Below, piece after piece: positions 20,901-27,759 of a stretch of DNA of 64,000 nt (its first letter is position 1; the number at the start of each line of letters is the position of its first letter). This stretch comes from Shewanella oneidensis MR-1 (lineage in GTDB: Bacteria; Pseudomonadota; Gammaproteobacteria; Enterobacterales; Shewanellaceae), in contig NC_004347.2 of assembly GCF_000146165.2 (NCBI RefSeq), positions 4,139,029-4,203,028 on the forward strand, given 5' to 3'. The notes under the pieces are model-generated. The model did no database searches. It saw only the letters and a list, made by a program, of their open reading frames with translations, and was not told the DNA's origin. A program made the translations under genes and the position numbers.

Positions 20901-21064
20901 CTCGCCCCAGCAATCGAGGCATTTACTGAGGCCGAGTGAGTCGTATGCTCAGGAAAATATTGGATATCGAGTTTTTGAAAGGCAATCAATCCCAGTAACA
21001 CAGCCATTATGCTGAGTACGCTGGCAAAGATAGGATGACGAATACAGACTTCGGGTAAGCGCAT
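17993..21064 (-). CDS. RND efflux pump inner-membrane permease (AcrB/MexF-type)
   Basis: 1023 residues, standard length for HAE-type RND permeases. Twelve transmembrane segments flank two large periplasmic loops. The TM4 proton-relay pair is present in GLVVDDAIVVVEN, and the N-terminal segment RLPEVCIRHPIFASVLSIM is typical. It exports drugs or other amphiphiles by proton antiport within a tripartite pump. The start overlaps the stop of the adaptor gene (TAATG), so the two are translationally coupled. No outer-membrane TolC-like gene or local regulator is adjacent, so it probably uses a TolC encoded elsewhere. Confidence 0.94.
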   Translation of the reverse strand: MRLPEVCIRHPIFASVLSIMAVLLGLIAFQKLDIQYFPEHTTHSASVNASIAGASADFMSSNVADKLIAAASGIDKVDTMSTDCSEGRCSLTIKFNDDTSDIEYTNLMNKLRSSIEGINDFPQSMIDKPTVTDDTSATDSASNIITFVNSGGMEKQAMYDYISQQLVPQLKQVQGVGAVWGPYGGSQKAVRVWLNPEQMKALNIKAADVVGTLGSYNASFTSGAIKGKSRDFSINPLNQVETLEDVKDLVIKVSEGKIIRIADVAQVVMGEESLSPSMLSISRHSAMSLQILPLSNANPVKVASNIKAEIARMQKHLPQGLEMHLAYNQADFIEAAIHEGFAALIEAVILVSLIVVLFLGSLRAASIPIITIPVCVVGVFAVMSALGFSINVLTILAIILAIGLVVDDAIVVVENCYRHIENGETPFNAAIKGCQEIIFPIIAMTLTLAAVYLPIGLMSGLTADLFRQFSFTLAAAVMISGVVALTLSPMMSAYLINTTEQHPRWFSRVEVQLQQLNHLYINELNKWFVRKRLMFGVAVVLVGLAGIAYWQLPKILLPAEDSGFIDVTANGPTGVGRQYHLDHNRELNSVIDGHPAVGANLSYIEGEPINHVLLKPWGERSEGIDEVIEDLIAKSKQSVSAYNMSFSIRSADNLNIANNLRLELTTLDRNKDELSQTAAKVQKLLEDYPGLTNVGNSVLRDQLRYDLSIDRNAIILSGVSYGDVTNALSTFLGSVKAADLHATDGFTYPIQVQVNLDKLSDFKVLNKLYVTSESGQALPLSQFVSIKQTTAESNIKTFMGLDSAELTADLMPGYSTDEIKAYLDEQLPSLLNDAQGFKYNGVVKELMDSQAGTQSLFLLALVFIYLILAAQFESFVDPLIILLTVPLCIVGALLTLAVFGQSINIYSQIGLLTLVGLVTKHGILLVEFANKQQAQGMSAIEAALSSAKWRLRPILMTSLTMILSAIPLALATGPGSLGLANIGLVLVGGLLAGTFFSLFVVPVAYVAMSELKARDVVAHLRSA

Positions 21065-22371
21065 TATTGGGCTCCCTTCGCGTTTGGTGCAGTGTTTGAC
21101 GCTGAGCTTGAGCCAGTGTTTGGCACTGAGCTTGGATCGGTGCTTGGCGATGAAGTTAAATCGGTGCTTGGCGATGAAGTTGAATCGGTACTTGGCGCTG
21201 AGCTTGAGCCGGTGCTTGCGCCAGCGTTTGAAGTGACAGGCTTATCTTGCGTACTTTTATCGTCAATGACGTTAATTTGGCTATCGGACTTAAGGTTTTG
21301 CATGCCCGTCTTAACCACAAGATCGCCCTTGGCTAAACCTTCGGTCACCACCGTATAACCGTCGTTGGTGTTTTGCGCGAGTTTAATGATTTGTTTTACG
21401 GCATTATTGCCGCGCACTAACCAGACAAAACGCTCATCGTTATTGGCAATAATCGAATTTTGCGGCACCAATAAACATGCAACCCCTTGGCTATAAAACT
21501 GCTTGATGTTGGCAAACATTCCGGGAGCCAGCTTAAACTCAGAGTTGTCGAGGGCGGCGTGTACCTCAACTCGACCCGAGCTTTCATCCACCGCTGGGGC
21601 CACATAATTAACCGTCCCTTTGAACACCTTATTAGCGTAAGCCTCAACGGTAACATTCACCCCTTGGCCCTTTTGCGCCTTACCAAAATCGTGTTGACTG
21701 ATGGCATAACGGACTTCAACAGGATTTAAACTATAGAGGGTCACTAAAGCCGTACCCGCAGCAATTTGACTGCCGATAGACTGACTAAAGCTCGTTAACT
21801 GGCCATCAAAGGGCGCCTTAATCAGGTAATCATTCATGGTGGCTTGTTTTTGGCGAAAATCGGCATCGGCGAGGTTCACATTTTCCCGCAGCTCATCCAC
21901 ATCTTGCTTAGCCAGAGCAAACGGCTCTTTAATCAGCAAGTCTTCGATACGCTCCAGCTTGGTTTTCGCCAGTGCTAAGGTACTTTTTGCCTTGTCTAAA
22001 TCGGCCTTGGCTTTGGTGTTGTCTTGTTCGGCAATCACTTGGCCTTTGGTCACTTTGTCGCCATTACTAAAATGAATGGCGCTAATTTTTTCGCTGGCAT
22101 TAAAACTCAGTATCGCTGAGTCAATGGCGTTAATTTTACCGACCTCTTTAACAACATCGGCAAAGGAGGCTTCTTTAACAGCCTCCACTGTGACAGGGAT
22201 AATGTCGATCTTATCTGCCGCCAACGAAGAGAAAGCGGTGCACGCGAGCAGGCTCACCCATAAAAATGGCAAAGGCGCGAATAAAGGCGCCTTGGAGAAA
22301 TGAGAGTGATGGCTTGTAAATGAAATATCGCATGCGCTGCGTGCTTGTTTAGTCACTCTTTGTTTAAACAT
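21064..22371 (-). CDS. RND efflux periplasmic adaptor (membrane fusion protein)
   Basis: 435 residues. The N-terminal hydrophobic segment (PLPFLWVSLLACTAFSSLAA) is a signal or anchor. The lipoyl half-motifs (NASEKISAIHFSNGDKVTKG and IKAPFDGQLTSFSQSIGSQI) flank an alpha-hairpin, then beta-barrel and membrane-proximal domains (about 190-370). This is the HlyD/AcrA layout that links an RND permease to an outer-membrane channel. It is first gene of the operon with the permease. Odd feature: the last ~50 residues are a Ser/Thr/Pro/Asp low-complexity tail (e.g. STDSTSSPSTDLTSSPSTD) encoded by DNA repeats, not usual for adaptors. Confidence 0.92.
   Translation of the reverse strand: MFKQRVTKQARSACDISFTSHHSHFSKAPLFAPLPFLWVSLLACTAFSSLAADKIDIIPVTVEAVKEASFADVVKEVGKINAIDSAILSFNASEKISAIHFSNGDKVTKGQVIAEQDNTKAKADLDKAKSTLALAKTKLERIEDLLIKEPFALAKQDVDELRENVNLADADFRQKQATMNDYLIKAPFDGQLTSFSQSIGSQIAAGTALVTLYSLNPVEVRYAISQHDFGKAQKGQGVNVTVEAYANKVFKGTVNYVAPAVDESSGRVEVHAALDNSEFKLAPGMFANIKQFYSQGVACLLVPQNSIIANNDERFVWLVRGNNAVKQIIKLAQNTNDGYTVVTEGLAKGDLVVKTGMQNLKSDSQINVIDDKSTQDKPVTSNAGASTGSSSAPSTDSTSSPSTDLTSSPSTDPSSVPNTGSSSASNTAPNAKGAQ
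21092..21232. repeat. Short tandem repeats encoding the Ser/Thr/Pro adaptor tail
   Basis: About five imperfect units of roughly 27-30 bp (core ggtgcttggcgatgaagtt) lie at the 3' end of the adaptor gene. They keep the reading frame, so copy-number change would alter only tail length. Confidence 0.75.
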
Positions 22372-22644
22372 AAGTATGCAAACCTATCGTCTTTACTACT
22401 CAACGGACATCCTATCCGACAACAGCAAACCGGATTGAACCCAAGATTAATCCCTAAGTCGCCTCAAAATGCTGTTTCAACAATTTGAGGCTATTTGGAG
22501 ACATAGCCTATAGGAATAATCCCTATTTACACCAGTAAAAATCAGGTTACAGATTCAAACAAAACAATGAGTTAACACTAAGTTTAATAGATGGCACTCA
22601 AATCACACAGAGCTGATAAAAAGGCAACAATTTAGCAACCAACA

Positions 22645-23988
22645 TCAGGCGCTTGTTGAAATTAGCAAACTCGCGATAGCCTGCTTTACCTCAATAAAAC
22701 GAGGGCGTAGAGCCACATCCGACTGCATGCACGCCGCTTTAATCGCACTCAACTGGGCATAATGCTCAGCGTTAACCGATTCATCCACATAGGCCAGCAA
22801 ATCCTCAATCAAACAACCAAGTGCGCGCACCTCAATCGCCTCCATTGCCAATTGCTCAAGCGTCGAGAGATTGCCTAAATTGGATGCCGCCCCAAAATCA
22901 CCAAACAATAAATTCATCTGCTTATTAACCATCATATTGTGGGCATAAACATCACCGTGGCTTACTTGTTTAGCGTGCATATGCGCGAGTGTGTCCGCTA
23001 ACTGATGGGCAATAGTGGCAACTTGCTCAAGGCTAAACTGCGTCCCTGGCTTAAAGGTATCGCGGGTACAGGTATCGAGGGACGGCGGTAAGCCTAAGTT
23101 AGCAAAACCAGCAGGAATTAATGCCATCACTAATCCAAGTTGATCCTTTTGGCTGATATGCGCTAACACCTTAATAAGATTGGGATGCTCGCCCGTGGTC
23201 AGGCAGCAATCTAACTCGTCAGCAGGATAACCATCACTGGTCACCTCACCTTTAAATAACTTAACTGCAATATGCTCGCTCCCTGTGGCAGCCACCATTG
23301 CAGGATTTAACCAACGACCTTGGTAAATAATGCCAGAAGCCCCTTCACCCAGTTTTTTACCCAGTTCAATGTCCGCTAATGTCACATTTGGCACACTGGC
23401 TACATCGGCGTGGGGATCAACCAAGGTATGGCTAAAAGGATTGCCCGCAAAAGCCAGCCAAGTGAGTTTAGGTAGTCGAAGTAACCAACTAGGCAGTTTT
23501 TCTAATGAATTGGCCGACAGACGTATTAATTCTAAATTGCGGCAATGGGCCATCGACGCCGGCAACGCCGTTAAACGGTTGCCCGCTAATGCGAGTTTTT
23601 GCAAACGCTGCAACTGCCCCATACGCTCGGGTAAGGTGGTGATTTGGTTGTCTGTTAAAATCAACCAACGGGTTTGTGCGGGCAAGGATGCCGCTGGCAC
23701 AGTGCGAATTTGATTGGCCTTAAAACCAATCATCTCCAATTTGGGACACTGACCTAACACCTCTGGCAAGGTTTCAAAACGGTTATTAGACGCAAACAAA
23801 ATCTTCAAATGGGTTAAGCGATGCAAATCTTCGGGCAACGAGCTTAACTGGTTATTGGATAAATCGAGGATCTCGAGCGTATCGGCTAAATCAAAGATCT
23901 CCCGAGGGAACTCAGTGAGGTTTTCAACCAATTGTAAACGGGTAATCCCTTGTAATTGTCCTGCTTTTAACTGCGCTAACGTCTGCAC
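22645..23988 (-). CDS. Leucine-rich-repeat protein kinase
   Basis: 447 residues, no signal peptide. Residues about 15-195 hold some seven bacterial-type LRR units (e.g. LEILDLSNNQLSSLPEDLHR, KLALAGNRLTALPASM). A eukaryotic-like kinase domain follows (about 210-445): glycine loop LGEGASGIIYQG, ATP-binding Lys in IAVKLFKG, catalytic loop SHGDVYAHNMM (HGD replaces HRD, with catalytic Asp and Asn kept) and metal-binding DFG in LFGDFGAAS. It is probably an active Ser/Thr kinase with an LRR recognition module, as in LRR-kinase proteins of several proteobacteria. The target is unknown. Monocistronic, divergent from mltD. Confidence 0.9.
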   Translation of the reverse strand: MQTLAQLKAGQLQGITRLQLVENLTEFPREIFDLADTLEILDLSNNQLSSLPEDLHRLTHLKILFASNNRFETLPEVLGQCPKLEMIGFKANQIRTVPAASLPAQTRWLILTDNQITTLPERMGQLQRLQKLALAGNRLTALPASMAHCRNLELIRLSANSLEKLPSWLLRLPKLTWLAFAGNPFSHTLVDPHADVASVPNVTLADIELGKKLGEGASGIIYQGRWLNPAMVAATGSEHIAVKLFKGEVTSDGYPADELDCCLTTGEHPNLIKVLAHISQKDQLGLVMALIPAGFANLGLPPSLDTCTRDTFKPGTQFSLEQVATIAHQLADTLAHMHAKQVSHGDVYAHNMMVNKQMNLLFGDFGAASNLGNLSTLEQLAMEAIEVRALGCLIEDLLAYVDESVNAEHYAQLSAIKAACMQSDVALRPRFIEVKQAIASLLISTSA

Positions 23989-24336
23989 TCTCTAACCCAC
24001 TGCAATGAAAAATCGCCGCTATGTTAGCCTATTTAGGGGTAAATCTAAATGTGACCTAGGTGGTCAAATTATCAGCAAAGCTATCCAGAAACCGCAAAAC
24101 AGATTAGCATGTGCAACATTATCTCTACCCAAGTAACCTAAAAATATAGGTTTCAGAGCGCCTAGAGTGCTCTCGTTTAAGGCGCATCAATAAGAAATGT
24201 CGACTACATTTTGAATTGCTGCAACACGTAAATGTAGTACCCAAACACGCCGTTTCGGTGGATTTAACGCAGGATCCTGCATCTAGTTATGCTTGTTTGG
24301 GTAAAACGCCAAGTCATCAAAAATTACAGGACAATC
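23989..24336. other. Divergent promoter region between LRR kinase and mltD
   Basis: About 350 bp. It should contain promoters for both genes. A short ORF overlapping the mltD start looks like a shadow. No clear operator or RNA gene is seen. Confidence 0.5.
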
Positions 24337-25770
24337 ATGCGGAAAACCTTTCGTCAACCCCATGCATTAGCTGCGATGGTTATTGCCATGCTGATGGCCC
24401 AGCTAAGTGGCTGCGCAACAACCTCGGCACAGACATCGCCAACGGAATTTGGTGCTGGTTTACCAGAAGCCGAAGATCATAGCGAATCAGCAGAACCTCA
24501 ATCAGTTGAAGCTGAGGTTATCGACGAGCGTTATGCCGATGTGTGGGAGAAAATCCAACACGCCCGCACTATTGATGTACATGACGATGCAGAAGTACGC
24601 AAACAACGTAACTTTTTCGATGATAAACAAAAATTTATGACTCAGGTGACACAGCGCGCCGAGCCATTTTTATATTATATTGTCAGCCAACTTGAGGCTC
24701 GCAATATGCCGCTTGAACTGGCACTCCTGCCAATTGTAGAGAGTGGTTACAATCCGCTCGCTCAGGCAAATGGCCCCGCCGGACTTTGGCAAATGATCCC
24801 CGCCACGGGGCGTAACTTTGGCCTAACCATCAACTCAGCCTACGATGGCCGCAAAGATGCTCTGGCCTCAACCGATGCGGTACTCGACTATCTCCAACAT
24901 TTATACAATACCCTAGGCAATGACTGGATTAACGCCGTAGCGGGTTACAACAGTGGCGAACTGGTCATCAAAGCTGCCATTGATAGAAATAAAGCCAAGG
25001 GCAAACCCACGGATTTTTGGTCGCTCAATATTCCGGCTCGCCAAGTGCAAACCGTACCTAAATGGCTAGCGTTTATCCAAATTATCCGCGAACCCAGCCA
25101 TTACAATCTTAAAGTGATGCCGATTGCAAACCGTCCCTTTTTAGAACGCTTACCCGCTCCCAATGGCGTTGAGATAAGCCAAATCGCCAATGCTGCGGGA
25201 CTCACTAAAGCGGAGTTCAAAACCTATAACCCAGGATACCGCCAAAGCGTGATCCCCAGTAAAGGCAAATACCAAATTGCCCTGCCGATTGAAAACATTG
25301 GCCACTATCAAGAAAACCAGCACAAGCTATATGCACAAAAACGTTACGACAGCCAAACCTATATTGTGAAATCAGGTGATAGCTTAGGCACTATTGCGGC
25401 TAAATTTGATTTATCAGTCAAAGAGTTAAAACAGGCGAATAATCTGACCTCAGATCGCCTTAAAATCGGCCAAGAGCTTACACTTTTAACCCCAATGGCG
25501 GCCAATGATAATGAGCCAGAACCAGTAAAGACCAAGGCTAATACCGATAAATCATCGACCAAAGCGAATGCGAGTAGCACTAAAGCTACCAGCTCAAAAT
25601 CGACCGATAAGCCAGTGGCAAAAGCCAAAACCTACAAAGTAAAATCAGGGGATTCACTAGATAAAATCGCGCGTAAAAGCAAAGTGAAGCTCGCCGATTT
25701 AATGAAGTGGAACCAGCTAAATGCCAAGAGCATCATCAAGCCAGGTCAAGAACTCAAAATAAGCGAATAA
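24337..25770 (+). CDS. mltD: Membrane-bound lytic murein transglycosylase D
   Basis: 477 residues from ATG 24337, preceded by ACAGGACAATC; 16 extra upstream codons lack a ribosome site and would spoil the signal peptide. The lipoprotein signal ends in LSGC, so it is probably an outer-membrane lipoprotein. The SLT domain has the catalytic Glu in LPIVESGYNPLA plus GPAGLWQMIPATGRNFGL and AVAGYNSGE. Two LysM domains near the C-terminus (from about YIVKSGDSLGTIAAKF and YKVKSGDSLDKIARKS) are separated by a Lys/Ser/Thr-rich linker and bind peptidoglycan. It cleaves glycan strands to 1,6-anhydro-muropeptides. Length is close to E. coli MltD. A terminator follows at once. Confidence 0.95.
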   Translation: MRKTFRQPHALAAMVIAMLMAQLSGCATTSAQTSPTEFGAGLPEAEDHSESAEPQSVEAEVIDERYADVWEKIQHARTIDVHDDAEVRKQRNFFDDKQKFMTQVTQRAEPFLYYIVSQLEARNMPLELALLPIVESGYNPLAQANGPAGLWQMIPATGRNFGLTINSAYDGRKDALASTDAVLDYLQHLYNTLGNDWINAVAGYNSGELVIKAAIDRNKAKGKPTDFWSLNIPARQVQTVPKWLAFIQIIREPSHYNLKVMPIANRPFLERLPAPNGVEISQIANAAGLTKAEFKTYNPGYRQSVIPSKGKYQIALPIENIGHYQENQHKLYAQKRYDSQTYIVKSGDSLGTIAAKFDLSVKELKQANNLTSDRLKIGQELTLLTPMAANDNEPEPVKTKANTDKSSTKANASSTKATSSKSTDKPVAKAKTYKVKSGDSLDKIARKSKVKLADLMKWNQLNAKSIIKPGQELKISE

Positions 25771-25790
25771 CGCTTACTGTTTGAACAGCC

Positions 25791-25834
25791 AAAAGCCCAA
25801 CACAGCGCAAAGTTAACACGCTATGTTGGGCTTT
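25791..25834 (+). terminator. Rho-independent terminator of mltD
   Basis: An inverted repeat AAAGCCCAACA / TGTTGGGCTTT around a ~20-nt loop ends in T-rich sequence, 21 nt after the mltD stop. Confidence 0.8.
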
Positions 25835-25963
25835 AATTTATCCCCGCCTTGCTTGTGAAGTATTGCTGATAAAGTGTGGCTAACGGCGCTCAACACCACA
25901 ACGAAGTAGCAATTACTGGCTCTATTTTTCCCAATTAGCCCACTTGAACCTCACAACGACAAG

Positions 25964-25991
25964 CAAAAAAAAGCGCTACCTAAGTAGCGCT
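25964..25991 (-). terminator. Rho-independent terminator of the DUF4397-like lipoprotein gene
   Basis: On the minus strand AGCGCTAC, a 4-nt loop and GTAGCGCT are followed by eight T, about 30 nt beyond the stop at 26020. Confidence 0.85.
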
Positions 25992-26019
25992 GTGGTATTA
26001 GAGACACTCATCTTAACAG

Positions 26020-27390
26020 TTAGATCTTAACCAAGTTGTAGCCAAAACTGGTTGAATCGTCCTTGTTCAGCACCATAGTGACGTTATCTTGATTATTAAA
26101 ATCAATCATATCAGAGGCGTAAACCACTGTTTTTGAGCCATTTTCTACAGAGATAACCTTGATAGAATACTCACCTTTGGGCACCACTAACGATTGCGGC
26201 ACCGTTGGATTAACCGCACTGATTTTATAGGCTGCCGTATCAATTGTGTCGTTCGCCTTTAAAAAGTACAAGGTAAGATTACTCTTATCGGCAAAACTCA
26301 CGATATCGAACTTGAAGCTGTAGGGACTTGGCGTTTGAGTTTGTTTCATCTCCATCGCCTTCACTTGACTGCCCTGAGCTGTGGTCTGCTCATAAATAAA
26401 GATGGTTTTAATATCATCTTGATTAAGGGTGATCAGCACATTGTCGAGTAATTTAGCTTGGCTAGTATGGTCAAATACGCTCACGCCAAAGTCATTAAAC
26501 TCGGCACCTTTATAGGCCGTTACACCAAAGGGAGCCACATTACTAAATAGCGCTTCTTGTTTACTACTCACCACTTTCACATCAACATTATGTGTAGCCA
26601 AGCCATTGAATACCCTGAAATCAACACTGCTCTCGAGGGCGACATGGTTACGCACATTGGTGGTTGAGTCGACGCTGTCTAAACTGATTTTGGCCGCTGA
26701 TGCGCCAAAGCTTTCCCTCAAAATTAATTTATAGGGCACCTTGGTTTTAAAGTTAATGCTCGCCGTGGTGTAGCTGATATTGGTCGTACCCGCCGCGGTC
26801 AAATAAATTTTATAGTCGCCGGTATCCATAATTTGCGGCGCTGAAACCTCGCCATAGGAGACGCTGCCAAGCATCACCGCATCGGCAAAGCCTTTATCCG
26901 CTTTGGCAATATACGCATCGTACGCTGGCGCCTTGGTCGCTGTATGTGCAATCAACAACTGCATTTTGCTCTTGTCTGCTTCGGCGTTTTGTTTATCGAG
27001 CTCGGTGCGCGAGTAATTGATATTCAAAAGGGCTGGCGAGGAAAAATCCCCATGCAAGACAAAGAAATGGTCGGTTGCCGTTTTTAAATCGATATTCTCT
27101 TTGTAGAGCGAAATATCTTTATTTGCCGCATCCTTACCCATCACTTCTACCGCACTCACACCGGGAGTTGACGTAAAGCGTGGCATCGCATCGGCGAAGC
27201 TCACACTTTCATAGGTTTTATCGCCAATCTTCAGCGCAGTAGTAGTGCTGCCTGCGGTGGCATTGTAGAATTGCACATAAGTATCGGTTTTAGAGGTATC
27301 CTCATCTTTATTATCAGAACCACCACAAGCGGTAACGCCTAAACAGGCGAAAGTCATCACCGCGAATCCTTTGAGTTTATTGTTAAGCAT
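26020..27390 (-). CDS. DUF4397-like surface or periplasmic lipoprotein
   Basis: 456 residues from ATG 27390, preceded by GAGGG at five bases; a Met four codons earlier lacks this. The signal peptide ends in lipobox VTAC, followed by GGSDNKDED. The mature part is beta-rich with repeated 90-110-residue units of DUF4397 type: YVQFYNATAGSTTTALKIG, VDFRVFNGLATHNVDVKVV, and ends such as GEYSIKVISVENGSKTVVY. These are immunoglobulin-like extracytoplasmic modules of unknown role. Monocistronic with its own terminator, divergent from the helicase gene. Confidence 0.75.
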   Translation of the reverse strand: MLNNKLKGFAVMTFACLGVTACGGSDNKDEDTSKTDTYVQFYNATAGSTTTALKIGDKTYESVSFADAMPRFTSTPGVSAVEVMGKDAANKDISLYKENIDLKTATDHFFVLHGDFSSPALLNINYSRTELDKQNAEADKSKMQLLIAHTATKAPAYDAYIAKADKGFADAVMLGSVSYGEVSAPQIMDTGDYKIYLTAAGTTNISYTTASINFKTKVPYKLILRESFGASAAKISLDSVDSTTNVRNHVALESSVDFRVFNGLATHNVDVKVVSSKQEALFSNVAPFGVTAYKGAEFNDFGVSVFDHTSQAKLLDNVLITLNQDDIKTIFIYEQTTAQGSQVKAMEMKQTQTPSPYSFKFDIVSFADKSNLTLYFLKANDTIDTAAYKISAVNPTVPQSLVVPKGEYSIKVISVENGSKTVVYASDMIDFNNQDNVTMVLNKDDSTSFGYNLVKI

Positions 27391-27759
27391 TGTATCCCTC
27401 ATTTGCAGGCAAAATTTCAGTTCAGTCTACGCAGTTATACAATGACAACAACGGCAATTTCCACCTAAAATAAAAACAAATATTTTACAAACTCAAACAC
27501 TTAACAAACATCTCAGTAACCTGGCCGATATTGATACAAATCACATTTCTGGGGCACTGAATTGATACAAATACCTTTTGAGATACGTTTACTTACAACT
27601 CAAATAACTTCTTTTACGCTAAAAATTATTTGGCTTTAAGCACAGGCGTTCGGACTTTAACCTGCTTTGGCTCCATCCCAAGACACGCGACAACCTTGTT
27701 CGTCTTATACGATTGGGTTACTCTCGCATCGCCAATGAAACCTCTGGGATGGATAGGAT
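27391..27759. other. Intergenic region, divergent promoters
   Basis: About 370 bp between divergent genes, AT-rich near 27470-27640. No gene or RNA is recognised. Confidence 0.5.
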
